Assembly: GCA_003955985.1 (NCBI GenBank)
Contig: CP033784.1
Location: forward strand, 1,116,001-1,180,000
Direction of reading: 5' to 3'
From: Corynebacterium jeikeium
Lineage (GTDB): Bacteria; Actinomycetota; Actinomycetes; Mycobacteriales; Mycobacteriaceae
DNA: 64,000 nt
In this document: positions 28,900 through 38,339 of the stretch, in pieces
Position numbering within the stretch: position 1 is the first letter of the stretch
Layout: every line of letters begins with the position of its first letter
Position numbers and translations under genes: made by a program
Notes under the pieces: generated by a model
Seen by the model: the letters and a program-made list of their open reading frames with translations, nothing else
What the model was told of the DNA's origin: nothing
Databases searched by the model: none

Positions 28900-30396
28900 A
28901 TGGCTGATAACAAGCTTCCTGCTTCCAGTGGCGACGAGGTAGACGTCGTCCTCATTGGTGCAGGTGTAATGAGTGCGACGCTGGGTGTGCTGCTCAAGGA
29001 GCTCGAGCCATCCTGGTCACAGGTTCTGTTCGAGCGTCTCGATCAGCCCGCCAAGGAGTCTTCCTCCCCGTGGAACAACGCTGGTACCGGCCACTCTGCT
29101 CTGTGTGAGCTGAACTACACGCCGGAGAAGAACGGCAAGGTCGATGTCACCAAGGCTAAGCTCATTAATGAGCAGTTCCAGGTTTCCCGCCAGCTGTGGA
29201 CCTCGCTGATTGAAAACGGCACCCTGACTGACCCGAAGGAATTCATCAACCCAGTTGATCACACCACCTTCGCTCAGGGTCCGGAGCAGATGGCGTTCAT
29301 GCGTCGTCGCTATGAGGCACTTGAGAAGGAACCACTGTTCCACGGTCAGGAGCTCATTGAGGATCCGGACCGTTTCGCTGAGTACCTTCCGCTGATGTCC
29401 GAGGGTCGTGACTTCTCCAAGCCGGTCTCCGCTATTCGTAACCCGAATGGTACGGACGTTAACTTCGGTGCACTGACCAAGCAGTACCTGGCCGCACTGT
29501 CCGATATGGGTACTGAGATTCGCTACGGACACGAGGTCACCGGTCTGAAGCGCGACGGTTCCAAGTGGATCGTCACCGTGAAGAACCTGCACACCAAGGA
29601 CGTTCGCACCCTGGTTGCCAACTTCGTATTCGTCGGTGCCGGCGGTGACGCACTGCCGCTGCTGCAGAAGGCTCGTATTAACGAGATTCGCGGTTTCGGT
29701 GGCTTCCCGGTCTCCGGTCAGTGGCTGCGCTGCACCAACGAGGAAGTCATTGCTAAGCATGACGCCAAGGTCTACGGTAAGGCTTCCGTCGGCACGCCGC
29801 CGATGTCCGTTCCGCACCTGGACACCCGTGTTATCGACGGCAAGCGCGGCCTGCTCTTTGGCCCGTACGCCGGTTGGAACATGAAGTTCCTCAAGAACGG
29901 TAACAACCTGGACCTGATTAAGTCCCTGCGTCCGGCCAACCTGCCGTCCATGATGGGTGTTGGTGTCCAGGAAATGGGGCTGACCAAGTACCTGATTACT
30001 GAGGTTCTGAAGGACTTCGACGCACGTATTGAGTCCCTGCGTGAGTACGTCCCGAACGCTCGCCCAGAGGACTGGGAGCTGATCGTCGCTGGTCAGCGCG
30101 TCCAGGTCATTAAGCCGATGAAGGCTCCGGTCTTCGGTACCCTCGAGTTCGGTACCGCGGTCATCAACTCGTGGGACGGCACCATTGCCGGCCTGATGGG
30201 TGCGTCCCCGGGCGCTTCCATCGCTCCGGCCGTGATGATCAGCCTGATTGAGCGCTGCTTCGGTCGCCACATGGGCAAGTGGGCTCCGAAGCTGAAGGAG
30301 CTCGTCCCGTCCTACGGTACGCACCTGGCTGATGACCCGGCTCTGTTCAAGGAGGTCTGGGAGGCTTCCCAGAAGGCCCTGAAGCTGGAGCGCTAG
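28900..30396 (+). CDS. mqo: Malate:quinone oxidoreductase
   Basis: 498 residues, full length. A peripheral membrane FAD enzyme of the citric acid cycle that oxidises malate to oxaloacetate and passes electrons to menaquinone; it is the main malate oxidase in C. glutamicum. FAD-binding start DVVLIGAGVMSATLGVLL, SSPWNNAGTGHSALCELNYT, and the conserved LVPSYGTHLADDP near the end. AAGGAT lies upstream. Strong codon bias suggests high expression. It is divergent from the hydrolase gene. Confidence 0.97.
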   Translation: MADNKLPASSGDEVDVVLIGAGVMSATLGVLLKELEPSWSQVLFERLDQPAKESSSPWNNAGTGHSALCELNYTPEKNGKVDVTKAKLINEQFQVSRQLWTSLIENGTLTDPKEFINPVDHTTFAQGPEQMAFMRRRYEALEKEPLFHGQELIEDPDRFAEYLPLMSEGRDFSKPVSAIRNPNGTDVNFGALTKQYLAALSDMGTEIRYGHEVTGLKRDGSKWIVTVKNLHTKDVRTLVANFVFVGAGGDALPLLQKARINEIRGFGGFPVSGQWLRCTNEEVIAKHDAKVYGKASVGTPPMSVPHLDTRVIDGKRGLLFGPYAGWNMKFLKNGNNLDLIKSLRPANLPSMMGVGVQEMGLTKYLITEVLKDFDARIESLREYVPNARPEDWELIVAGQRVQVIKPMKAPVFGTLEFGTAVINSWDGTIAGLMGASPGASIAPAVMISLIERCFGRHMGKWAPKLKELVPSYGTHLADDPALFKEVWEASQKALKLER

Positions 30397-30439
30397 TAAC
30401 TCGCTGAAGAGCTTCAAAGAGTTCAATTAAGCCAACATT

Positions 30440-30482
30440 GTTCTACCCCGCTGTGAGCCATCCGCTTGCAGTGGGGTAGAAC
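30440..30482. promoter_or_regulatory. Inverted repeat before the chelatase gene
   Basis: GTTCTACCCCGCTG (30440-30453) pairs with CAGTGGGGTAGAAC (30469-30482), 14 pairs including one G-T. No T-run follows. TAGAAC inside the right arm could be the -10 of a leaderless transcript starting near ATG 30490, which would make the repeat an operator; as an RNA it could instead be the 3' end structure of mqo. Confidence 0.5.
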
Positions 30483-30489
30483 TGTGCTT

Positions 30490-31641
30490 ATGGAAAAAAT
30501 CACGTCAGCGACCACTGCACAAACAGAGCCCACTTTTCCTTTTACTGCGATCGTCGGGCAGCAGCGACTACAGCTTGCGTTGATTCTGACCGCGCTATCC
30601 CCGGAGATTGGTGGTGTCGTCATCCGCGGTGAGAAGGGCACAGCCAAGACCACTACGGTTCGCGCGTTGGCGCCATTTCTCAGCGGATCGTTGGTAAACC
30701 TGCCACTCGGCGCTACGGAAGATCGAGTCGTAGGCTCCATCGATGTGGAGACCGTCCTGACTACCGGACACGCACAGTTCAATCCGGGACTACTCAGCGC
30801 GGCTGACGGTGGCATTCTCTATGTCGACGAGATTAACCTGCTGCCGGATCATCTCGTTGACTCCGTGCTCGATGCCGCAGCCACCGGTCGCGTGGTTGTT
30901 GAACGCGATGGTATCTCGCACTCCGCAACCTCCAGGTTCGTGTTGGTCGGCACGATGAACCCGGAAGAGGGCGAATTGCGTCCCCAGCTTCTCGACCGCT
31001 TTGGTCTCGCCATCGACGTCACCGCATCCAAGGATCCGGCTGTCCGCGCGGAAATCGTCGCCCGCCGCCTCGACTTTGACGCCGACCCGGAGAGCTTTGT
31101 CACGCGGTTCGCCGCCGACGACGATGCGCTACACGCTCGCATCGATCGCGCACGCGCACTGCTTGACGACGTCGAATTAACTCCCAGCATTCTCGGTCAA
31201 ATTGCCACTGTGTGCGCTGCTTTTGATGTGGATGGGATGCGTGCCGACATCGTCATTGCACGTACCGCCCGCGCTCACGCTGCCTGGCGAGTAGCCGGGG
31301 ACGAGTCGGCGCAGCCGGCACCCGACAATCAAATTGAGATCACTGCGGAAGACATTAAGGTAGCTGCGGAAATGGCACTGCCGCACCGTCGTCGCCGTGA
31401 CCCCTTTGATGAACCAGGACTGGACCAGGAGCAGCTCGACGATGCTCTGCAGGATGCAGAGGAGCAGTTCCGGGATGACCAGAATCAGCCAGAGTCGAGT
31501 CCGGAGTCGGATCCAGAGCCCGATGCTGAGCAGGTCTCCCAGTTCGACTCCAACTCCGAACCTCAGGAGCCACAACAGTCGAATTCCTCGGGATCGAAGG
31601 GAGGTCGCGCCGCTGAAGGCGCCCCCTTTCGCCGTTCGTAA
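30490..31641 (+). CDS. Chelatase small (ChlI-like) AAA+ subunit, zero-frame product
   Basis: 383 residues from ATG 30490. AAA+ module of Mg/Co chelatases: Walker [10 protein letters not shown] (about 47-55), Walker [34 protein letters not shown], and the arginine finger region. A long acidic Pro/Gln/Glu-rich linker (about residues 310-370) follows, and the frame ends 13 nt after a CCC-CCT-TTC shift site at 31622-31630. By itself this is a complete small subunit. A +1 shift joins it to the VWA domain that follows, as in the one-piece actinobacterial ChlI-ChlD proteins. Location in a cob operon suggests it serves cobalt insertion with a CobN partner encoded elsewhere. Confidence 0.88.
   Translation: MEKITSATTAQTEPTFPFTAIVGQQRLQLALILTALSPEIGGVVIRGEKGTAKTTTVRALAPFLSGSLVNLPLGATEDRVVGSIDVETVLTTGHAQFNPGLLSAADGGILYVDEINLLPDHLVDSVLDAAATGRVVVERDGISHSATSRFVLVGTMNPEEGELRPQLLDRFGLAIDVTASKDPAVRAEIVARRLDFDADPESFVTRFAADDDALHARIDRARALLDDVELTPSILGQIATVCAAFDVDGMRADIVIARTARAHAAWRVAGDESAQPAPDNQIEITAEDIKVAAEMALPHRRRRDPFDEPGLDQEQLDDALQDAEEQFRDDQNQPESSPESDPEPDAEQVSQFDSNSEPQEPQQSNSSGSKGGRAAEGAPFRRS
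31622..31630 (+). other. Predicted +1 ribosomal frameshift site in the chelatase gene
   Basis: The zero frame reads GCC CCC TTT CGC. Sliding +1 at the proline codon gives CCT TTC GCC, restoring the conserved [16 protein letters not shown] lies 18 nt and GAAGG 4 nt upstream of the CCC codon and could act as stimulators. The alternative is a one-base insertion in the run of five C, either a real mutation or a sequencing error. Confidence 0.6.
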
Positions 31642-32425
31642 AATCAGCGTCGACGGTGTCGGCCAAGGGGATTCCGGTCGGCGTTCCAAGGCCATTGGCC
31701 CGCGGGGCAGCACCATTGGTGCCGAGCGGGGAGGCCATGGTCTTCACGTGCCGGCGACAGTGCTGGCGGCGGCCAATCGTGGCGTCCGCATGGGCGACTC
31801 CATGATTCCCCTGGAACCGGCGGACGTTCACGGCGCTATCCGACAGGGAACGGAGTCCAATCTGGTCGTCTTTGTCGTGGACACCTCGGGTTCCATGGCA
31901 GCACGCGACCGTCTGGCAGCCGTCACCGGCGCAGTCACATCGCTGCTGCGTGATGCCTACCAAAGCCGCGATAAAGTCGCTGTCATTACTTTCCGCGGAA
32001 ATAACGCCGAATTAGTTTTACCGCCGACGAAGTCTATCGACACCGCAGTACGTCGCCTCGCAGATGTCCGCACTGGTGGCCGAACTCCATTGGCCGAAGG
32101 ACTGCTGAAGGCACACGAAGTGGTAGTTCGGGAAGCCCATAGGGAGCCCACACGGCGCGCAATCATGGTCTTGCTCTCCGACGGCCGAGCAACGGGTAAA
32201 AATGGCCTGCAGCAGGCGAGGGCTGTGGCCGCAAAGATCCGTCGTCAAGCGTTGGCGGCGACGGTGGTTATCGACTGTGAGCGCTCTCGCGTGCGGCTGG
32301 GGCTGGCACAGGAACTCAGCGTGGAATTGGGTGCGACCTGCATAAATCTCTCCGAACTCAATGCCGAAGCCGTGGCGGGCGTGGTCCATGCCTATCATCG
32401 AGACCATGGCACAAGGAAAGCTTGA
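31628..32425 (+). CDS. VWA (ChlD-like) part of the chelatase, reached by +1 frameshift
   Basis: About 265 residues in the +1 frame. With residues 1-379 of the upstream frame it gives a protein of about 644 residues with AAA+, acidic linker and von Willebrand A domain, the usual layout of actinobacterial chelatase proteins. The metal-ion-dependent adhesion site DTSGSM is intact, with later [10 protein letters not shown]. No start codon lies near the shift; the first plausible internal start (GTG 31748, GGGGAGG 13 nt before) would lose part of the conserved sequence, so frameshifting is preferred. The stop overlaps the cobO start by 20 nt. Confidence 0.8.
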   Translation, partial: FAVRKISVDGVGQGDSGRRSKAIGPRGSTIGAERGGHGLHVPATVLAAANRGVRMGDSMIPLEPADVHGAIRQGTESNLVVFVVDTSGSMAARDRLAAVTGAVTSLLRDAYQSRDKVAVITFRGNNAELVLPPTKSIDTAVRRLADVRTGGRTPLAEGLLKAHEVVVREAHREPTRRAIMVLLSDGRATGKNGLQQARAVAAKIRRQALAATVVIDCERSRVRLGLAQELSVELGATCINLSELNAEAVAGVVHAYHRDHGTRKA

Positions 32426-33026
32426 CCCCAAATCAATTCCCAACGATGGACTGACCACCAGGCAGCGTCGCATGATTCCGATTACTGCGGTGCATACGGG
32501 CCCAGGTAAGGGCAAGTCCACCGCGGCATTCGGTATGGCGATGCGCGCGTGGAATCAGGGGATGAATATCGGTGTCTTCCAGTTTGTGAAGTCGGCAAAG
32601 TGGAAGGTTGGCGAGGAAGCTGTCATGCGCCGATTGGGCGAGCTTCACGACGACACGGGGGAAGGCGGCCCGGTCGAATGGCACAAGATGGGCGAAGGTT
32701 GGTCTTGGTCGCGTAAGCAGGGCACTGAGGAGGACCATGCGGCAGCTGCTGCCGAGGGATGGCAGGAGATTAAACGGCGCCTGGAAAATGAGGTGCACGA
32801 CTTCTACGTCCTCGACGAGTTCACCTACCCAATCAAGTGGGGTTGGATTGATGTCGACGATGTGGTGGAGACATTGAGGAACCGTCCCGGCCGCCAGCAT
32901 GTGGTGATGACTGGCCGCGATGCGGATCCGAAGCTCGTGGAGGTCGCGGATCTGGTGACGGAGATGACCAAGATTAAGCACCCGATGGATGTCGGACGTA
33001 AGGGACAAAAGGGCATCGAGTGGTAG
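32406..33026 (+). CDS. cobO: Cob(I)yrinic acid a,c-diamide adenosyltransferase
   Basis: 206 residues. It adds the adenosyl group from ATP to the corrinoid cobalt. P-loop TGPGKGKSTAAFG, and VLDEFTYPIKWGW with the Mg-binding acid are the CobO/BtuR hallmarks. The start at ATG 32406 overlaps the chelatase stop, and the end overlaps the cobB start by 7 nt, so the genes are translationally coupled. The frame is open to 32361, but upstream residues are the chelatase read in another frame. Confidence 0.95.
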   Translation: MAQGKLDPKSIPNDGLTTRQRRMIPITAVHTGPGKGKSTAAFGMAMRAWNQGMNIGVFQFVKSAKWKVGEEAVMRRLGELHDDTGEGGPVEWHKMGEGWSWSRKQGTEEDHAAAAAEGWQEIKRRLENEVHDFYVLDEFTYPIKWGWIDVDDVVETLRNRPGRQHVVMTGRDADPKLVEVADLVTEMTKIKHPMDVGRKGQKGIEW

Positions 33027-34396
33027 CGCCTGGAATTGTCATCGCGGCGACAGCTTCAGGCACGGGAAAGACGACAATCTCCACGGGCCTGATGCGTGCA
33101 CTGTCGCGCCGTCACGCGGTGGCACCTTTCAAAGTCGGACCCGACTATATTGATCCTGGCTATCACGGGGTAGCCGCTGGTCGTCCCGGCCGCAATCTGG
33201 ATTCCTTTATGTGCGCGCCTGAGATGATTGGGCCGCTCTACGCACATGGAGCTGCCGACAGCGATATTGCGGTGGTCGAAGGGGTTATGGGGCTTTTCGA
33301 CGGCCGCATTGGTGACGACCCGCTATCGGTGGAGGGCTCGACGGCTGAGATTGCCTCACTGTTGGGACTTCCGGTGGTGTTGGTGATTGATGCCCGGCAT
33401 ATGTCGCAGTCGGCTGCGGCTGTTGTCCACGGTTTCTCCACGCTTCGCACTGACGTCCGTGTCAGTGGCGTGATTATTAATCAGGTGGGCAGCCCGCGGC
33501 ATGCGGACATCATTACCCGTTCTGTGGAGGCCATGGGGGTCGAGGTGCTCGGCGCTATTCCGCGAGTGACTGATATCGAGGTGCCCAGCAGGCATTTGGG
33601 GCTGGTCACTGCAGTCGAGCAGGGGGAGCAGCTAGAAGCGGTCATTGAATCGATGGCCAACTTGGTGGAAACCTACATCGACATCGACCGGATTATCCAG
33701 CTTGCCCGGCAGCCCTATCCAGCTGAACCATGGGACCCTGCACAGTTCGTTGCACCGCTGGCTACTCAGCGCCGCGTGCGTGTAGCGGTCGCGGCGGGTC
33801 CTGCGTTCTCGTTTACCTATGCAGAGCACCGTGAGCTATTGCAGGCCGCTGGAGCCGAGGTCGTGGATTTCGACCCATTGGTTGACGAACTGCCGGAAGC
33901 CGAAGGCTACATCGTGCCCGGTGGATTCCCAGAAGAGCATGCCGACGCGCTATCTATTCGTGATGACATTCGCCGCGATCTACGTCAGGCTGCCGACGAT
34001 GGTGCGCTGATCCACGGCGAATGCGCGGGGCTGCTCTGGCTGCTTGAAGATCTCGGTGGGCGCCGTATGTGTGGCATCATCCCGGGGCGAGCGCACATGG
34101 CACGGTTGAAGCTGGGGTACCGGGAGGCTGTGGCGCTGACTGATTCTGTGCTGTGCCCGGTAGGAACGCGCGTGCGCGGTCACGAGTTCCACAAGACAGC
34201 CCTAACCGATGACACCGCAAGTGTCGCTGCTGCGGCCGGGTGGCAACCAGCCTGGGGTTGGCGTGGATATCAAGGCGAAACAGTTCGCGACGGCTTCGTT
34301 TCCGAGTCTGGGCGGATTCATGCCGGTTACCTGCATGTTCATCCGGCGGGTGCGCCGGGGAACGTCAGTCGCTTTGTCGCTTCGTGCGCCGGGTAA
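33020..34396 (+). CDS. cobB: Cobyrinic acid a,c-diamide synthase
   Basis: 458 residues. ATP- and glutamine-dependent amidation of the a and c side chains of (hydrogeno)byrinic acid. The N-terminal P-loop-like ATASGTGKTTIS, then KVGPDYIDPGYH, precede a class I glutamine amidotransferase domain with the nucleophile Cys in HGECAGLLWL and PGGFPEEHAD. GTG 33020 lies in the last codons of cobO. cobA follows after 10 nt. Part of the chelatase-cobO-cobB-cobA operon. Confidence 0.95.
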   Translation: MVAPGIVIAATASGTGKTTISTGLMRALSRRHAVAPFKVGPDYIDPGYHGVAAGRPGRNLDSFMCAPEMIGPLYAHGAADSDIAVVEGVMGLFDGRIGDDPLSVEGSTAEIASLLGLPVVLVIDARHMSQSAAAVVHGFSTLRTDVRVSGVIINQVGSPRHADIITRSVEAMGVEVLGAIPRVTDIEVPSRHLGLVTAVEQGEQLEAVIESMANLVETYIDIDRIIQLARQPYPAEPWDPAQFVAPLATQRRVRVAVAAGPAFSFTYAEHRELLQAAGAEVVDFDPLVDELPEAEGYIVPGGFPEEHADALSIRDDIRRDLRQAADDGALIHGECAGLLWLLEDLGGRRMCGIIPGRAHMARLKLGYREAVALTDSVLCPVGTRVRGHEFHKTALTDDTASVAAAAGWQPAWGWRGYQGETVRDGFVSESGRIHAGYLHVHPAGAPGNVSRFVASCAG

Positions 34397-34406
34397 AGTG
34401 TTAGCT

Positions 34407-35498
34407 ATGAGTTTGCTTCTCAAAGACTACGGTGTGTTGGTGATTGGCGGTTCCACGGCTGCAGAGCGCGTGATTCCTCGGCTGTTGGACTCTGGCGCTG
34501 ATGTCACTGTGTGTGAAGGTGGGGAAGTAACAACTGCGATTGAGGCCTGGGCTGCAGACGGCCGTATTACTTTGACCCGCACCGGCTTTACCGAGGCGAT
34601 GAGCTGGGGCAAGGCTCTCATGGTCTGCTGTGACGAGGCGTTGCTGCGTGAGGTGACTCTAGAGGGACACCGCCGAGGTATTCTCGTCGACGATGAAACC
34701 GGGGCTTCCAGCCCGCTTACTCCTGTGGCGCTGACCGGCCGTCGCGCGTCGCGCGCTGGGGACCTCGCTGGTCAGGTCGCACTCGTAGGCGGTGGCCCGG
34801 GCGACCCCGGTCTGATTACCGTTGAGGGGCGTCGCTTGCTCCGGCTTGCCGACGTTGTCGTTGCAGACCACCTCGGTCCACTGTCGCTGCTCGGTGACTT
34901 GGAGCCGGATGTCGAGATTATTGATGCCGGCAAGCTTCCTTACGGCCGCGCCATGGCTCAGGAGCGCATCAATGAACTGCTAGTTCATCGTGCCCGTGAG
35001 GGCTACTTTGTGGTCCGGCTCAAGGGTGGCGATCCGTACATCTTCGGCCGCGGTTTTGAAGAGCTTCAGGAGCTGCAGAAGGCTGGGGTACCGGTTCGCG
35101 TTGTGCCGGGTATTACTTCAGCACTGGCGGTACCGGGGACGATTGGCATCCCAGTTACTATGCGTGGCGTCAACCATGAATTCACTGTTGTGTCCGGTCA
35201 CGTCCCACCGGGGCACAGGAAATCGCTGGTCAATTGGGATGCGCTGGGCCGGATGCACGGCACTATTGCCATCATTATGGGAGTTAAGAACGGGCCAAAG
35301 ATTGCCGAGGCTCTGATGAAGGCCGGCCGCAGCCCGAAGACTCCGGCTGCGGTCATCCAGGACGGCACGCTGCCGAATCAGAGGTCGCTACGCTGCACAC
35401 TCGGCGAGCTTGGCGAGAAAATGGTCGAAGAGGCAATCAAGCCGCCCGCGGTTATCGTCATCGGTGAAGTCGCCGGTCTGGATGAGGGCGATGAGTAA
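34407..35498 (+). CDS. cobA: Uroporphyrinogen-III C-methyltransferase with shortened siroheme-synthase N-domain
   Basis: 363 residues. Residues 1-115 are a Rossmann fold with GVLVIGGSTAAERVIPRLL as in precorrin-2 dehydrogenase. The methyltransferase begins at about 122 with VALVGGGPGDPGL and continues with GGDPYIFGRGFEE and VPGITSALAVPG. The central dimerisation/ferrochelatase part of CysG (normally 80-100 residues) is missing between them, so the N-domain alone may not act as a full siroheme synthase. It makes precorrin-2, the branch point to cobalamin and siroheme. Start ATG 34407 was chosen; the open frame upstream overlaps cobB. Confidence 0.92.
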   Translation: MSLLLKDYGVLVIGGSTAAERVIPRLLDSGADVTVCEGGEVTTAIEAWAADGRITLTRTGFTEAMSWGKALMVCCDEALLREVTLEGHRRGILVDDETGASSPLTPVALTGRRASRAGDLAGQVALVGGGPGDPGLITVEGRRLLRLADVVVADHLGPLSLLGDLEPDVEIIDAGKLPYGRAMAQERINELLVHRAREGYFVVRLKGGDPYIFGRGFEELQELQKAGVPVRVVPGITSALAVPGTIGIPVTMRGVNHEFTVVSGHVPPGHRKSLVNWDALGRMHGTIAIIMGVKNGPKIAEALMKAGRSPKTPAAVIQDGTLPNQRSLRCTLGELGEKMVEEAIKPPAVIVIGEVAGLDEGDE

Positions 35499-35772
35499 GA
35501 ACAACAAGTTGAGCAACAACAAGTCGAGGAAGCGTGAGCCAGAGCAGCAAAAGGCAGGGCTTGTTACCCGACTGCTTGCCGACGATCAGCTGCGTAGCGC
35601 CATCTGGATGGGCGCTGCGACCTTCCTGGTGTTCTACCTCGGAACCATGATCATCTTCCGACTCCTTCTCCTCGGCGGAGAAGGATCGCGATACGACAGC
35701 ATTTTCATCGCTATTATCGCTCTGATTGCCGCCATTGTGGCAGGCCGAAAGCGCTACAACGACGACATTTAG
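35491..35772 (+). CDS. Small two-span membrane protein coupled to cobA
   Basis: 93 residues, starting at an ATG that overlaps the cobA stop (ATGAGTAA). A basic, Asn/Lys-rich N-terminus is followed by two hydrophobic segments (about residues 34-52 and 64-82). No family recognised. Its coupling to cobA suggests a link with tetrapyrrole or cobalt metabolism, but it could equally be a passenger. Its stop overlaps that of the convergent yaaA. Confidence 0.72.
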   Translation: MSKNNKLSNNKSRKREPEQQKAGLVTRLLADDQLRSAIWMGAATFLVFYLGTMIIFRLLLLGGEGSRYDSIFIAIIALIAAIVAGRKRYNDDI

Positions 35773-36506
35773 TTTTCCGGGACGCGGAAGATGAGGGTGT
35801 CGTCGTCAAGCGAGACGTCGTATCCTGCGGCGCGTGCGATGTCGACGGCCTCTGTGGGGGAGGTCGGTGTCGTGTCGGAAAGGGCGATGGCGCGGGCAAA
35901 TAGGCCCTTGTAGTGCTTGTTGAAGTGGCTGACGATTTTGCCCTCGGCGGTGAGCACGGTCATCGTTGTCGCGCTCTTGACTTTGCCCAAATTGGCGTAG
36001 GTGCCGGAACGAAGGTCGATGAGGAAGTCGACATCATTGAGAGCCTCGGTGATGGCGGTACCCCAACGGCGCTTCATTGTGGGAGCCGCGTCGGCAGGCT
36101 GATCCGCGAAGGGGAGCTTGACCGTACCAGAGAGACGGTAGTGGGGGATGAGGTCGTCCCCGCCAATGACACCGAAGAGCGCTGACCCGATGGCGAGTCG
36201 AGCACGGCCGGTTTCCGGCAAATCGCTGGGGGAGAGTGCGTCGTAGAGCACCCCGGTATAACGCTCGAGAGCCGGCATGGTCGGCGACTCTAGGAGCGCG
36301 GCATTAGCTGTGACTTCGTCAGCAAGCCGTGGCCCCAGCTTCAGTGTTTCCATCGCGGCTTCCCTGTTCGCACTTAGCGCCACGAGATCGGCTGCAATGC
36401 GCTCGCGGATGGGGTTGAGGGAGCCGAAGCTCAGCGAGGAAAAGTCTACTGCGGGATGGCTGCCACCAGTGGCTTTGGTTTCAGAGGGGGGTAGGACTAC
36501 GAGCAT
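35769..36506 (-). CDS. yaaA: YaaA family peroxide stress protein (DUF328)
   Basis: 245 residues from ATG 36506. Family motifs LPPSETKA at the N-terminus, [12 protein letters not shown], and [14 protein letters not shown] near the C-terminus. In E. coli YaaA lowers intracellular free iron during peroxide stress and binds DNA; the same role here is likely but not shown. The frame also opens at 36530, but [11 protein letters not shown] is the conserved start. It is divergent from proS by 60 bp. Confidence 0.92.
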   Translation of the reverse strand: MLVVLPPSETKATGGSHPAVDFSSLSFGSLNPIRERIAADLVALSANREAAMETLKLGPRLADEVTANAALLESPTMPALERYTGVLYDALSPSDLPETGRARLAIGSALFGVIGGDDLIPHYRLSGTVKLPFADQPADAAPTMKRRWGTAITEALNDVDFLIDLRSGTYANLGKVKSATTMTVLTAEGKIVSHFNKHYKGLFARAIALSDTTPTSPTEAVDIARAAGYDVSLDDDTLIFRVPEN

Positions 36507-36566
36507 GGGCACAATAGTAATGCCCCGCATGTTGCGAAGAATGATCGACGGGTAAAATCAGCATTC

Positions 36567-38339
36567 ATGATTACGCGAATGTCCCAGCTGTTCCTGCGCA
36601 CACTGCGCGAGGATCCAGCTGACGCCGAGGTCCCTAGCCACAAGCTGCTCGTCCGTGCCGGCTACATCCGGCGAACTGCCCCTGGTGTGTACTCCTGGCT
36701 GCCACTGGGCTTGAAGGTTCTGCGCAACGTAGAGAAGGTTGTGCGCGAGGAGATGGAAGGCATTGGCGCACAGGAGCTGGCATTCCCTGCACTGCTCCCG
36801 CGTGAACCGTACGAGGCGACGAATCGGTGGACCGAATACGGCCCCGAGCTGTTCCGTCTGAAGGATCGCAAGGGCGCGGACTACCTGCTGGGGCCGACGC
36901 ACGAAGAGATGTTCGCGCTGGCTGTCAAGGATCTTTTCAGCTCCTACAAGGATTTCCCGACGACGCTGTTTCAGATTCAGACCAAGTACCGCGACGAGGC
37001 TCGCCCGCGCGCTGGTATTCTGCGTGGCCGCGAGTTCGTGATGAAGGACTCTTATTCCTTCGACATGGACGACGAGGGGCTGGAGAATTCTTATCAGCAG
37101 CACCGCGGTGCCTACCAGCGAATTTTTGACCGGCTGGGCATTAAGTACGAAATCTGCCACGCCACCTCCGGCGCTATGGGCGGTTCGGCCTCCGAGGAGT
37201 TCCTGGCTGTTAGCGAAAGTGGCGAAGACTCCTTCGTAGTCTCCACCGACGGTGAGTACGCCGCCAATGTGGAAGCCGTGAAGATTCCGGCAGTTGAACC
37301 GCAGCCGATTGAGGGACAACCGGAGGCGAAGGTTTACGAGTCTCCGAACTGCACCACAATCGCAGCACTTGTTGATTGGGCCAATGGTGCGGACCTCGGA
37401 CGCGAGGTCACTGCTGCCGATACTTTGAAGTGCGTTCTCGTCGCCGTCGACCCGAAGAAGGTCGATAAGGAGGGCAACGCCCTGCCGGAACAGCTCACCG
37501 CAATCCTGGTTCCCGGTGACCGTGAGGTCGATGAAAAGCGTCTTGAAGTCGCATTTGAACCGGGTGAGGCGCGCTTGCTGGAGGACAAGGACTTCGCAGC
37601 CAATGACTTCCTGATCAAGGGCTACGTCGGCCCGCAGGGGCTCGCCGATCGCGGTGTGAAGGTCCTAGCTGACCCCCGCGTGGCGGAGGGCACAAATTGG
37701 ATTACAGGAGCCAACGAGGAAGGCAAGCACATCGTCGATGTGGTCGCTGGTCGCGACTTCCAGATTGATGGTATTTGCGATGTCGCAGAGGTGCGTGACG
37801 GCGACCCGGCTCCGGAGGGGCATGGCACGCTAAAGATCGAGCGCGGAATCGAGATCGGTCACATTTTCCAGTTGGGCCGCAAGTACACCAACGCCTTTGA
37901 AATCGACATCCTCGATGTCAACGGTAAGCGTGCTCGTCCGACGATGGGGTCCTACGGCATTGGCGTGTCCCGCCTGGTCGCTGTCCTCGCGGAACAGCAG
38001 TTGGATGAAAAGGGCCTCAAGTGGCCAGTTGCCGCGGCACCGTACAAGGTTCACATCGCTGTGGCCGGCAAGAACGCCGAAGCAGCTGAGGCCGCTGAAC
38101 AGCTGGCGGAAGACCTCAGCCAGCAGGGCATTGAGGTGCTTTTCGACGACCGTCCGAAGGTCAGCCCCGGTGTGAAGTTCAAGGACGCCGAGCTGCTGGG
38201 TATGCCGTTTGTGGTCATCTTTGGCCGTGGCTACGCGGACGGCAAGGTGGAGCTGCGTAACCGCCTGACCAACGAGACCGACGAGGTCGCCGCTGACGGC
38301 ATTGCAGCTCACGTCGCGGAGCTGGTTCGCAAGGCTTAG
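36567..38339 (+). CDS. proS: Prolyl-tRNA synthetase, bacterial type with editing domain
   Basis: 590 residues. Class II synthetase: motif 2 in [16 protein letters not shown], motif 3 in [16 protein letters not shown], and a C-terminal anticodon-binding domain ([16 protein letters not shown] on). About 170 residues inserted between motifs 2 and 3 (roughly 225-400) are the Ala-tRNA editing domain, so this is the long bacterial form. Start ATG 36567. Its stop overlaps the stop of the convergent DUF4439 gene by 4 bp. Confidence 0.98.
   Translation: MITRMSQLFLRTLREDPADAEVPSHKLLVRAGYIRRTAPGVYSWLPLGLKVLRNVEKVVREEMEGIGAQELAFPALLPREPYEATNRWTEYGPELFRLKDRKGADYLLGPTHEEMFALAVKDLFSSYKDFPTTLFQIQTKYRDEARPRAGILRGREFVMKDSYSFDMDDEGLENSYQQHRGAYQRIFDRLGIKYEICHATSGAMGGSASEEFLAVSESGEDSFVVSTDGEYAANVEAVKIPAVEPQPIEGQPEAKVYESPNCTTIAALVDWANGADLGREVTAADTLKCVLVAVDPKKVDKEGNALPEQLTAILVPGDREVDEKRLEVAFEPGEARLLEDKDFAANDFLIKGYVGPQGLADRGVKVLADPRVAEGTNWITGANEEGKHIVDVVAGRDFQIDGICDVAEVRDGDPAPEGHGTLKIERGIEIGHIFQLGRKYTNAFEIDILDVNGKRARPTMGSYGIGVSRLVAVLAEQQLDEKGLKWPVAAAPYKVHIAVAGKNAEAAEAAEQLAEDLSQQGIEVLFDDRPKVSPGVKFKDAELLGMPFVVIFGRGYADGKVELRNRLTNETDEVAADGIAAHVAELVRKA

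Noticed and set aside
29017..30426. 469-codon minus-strand frame opposite mqo
   Set aside because: Same effect; mqo is complete and conserved on the other strand.
30397..30490. Cobalamin riboswitch before the chelatase operon
   Set aside because: No B12-box-like core was seen and the gap is too short for a full riboswitch.
31397..31627. Coding use of the ChlD frame upstream of the shift site
   Set aside because: It overlaps the conserved AAA+ and linker frame and has no family match there; only the part after the shift is protein-like.
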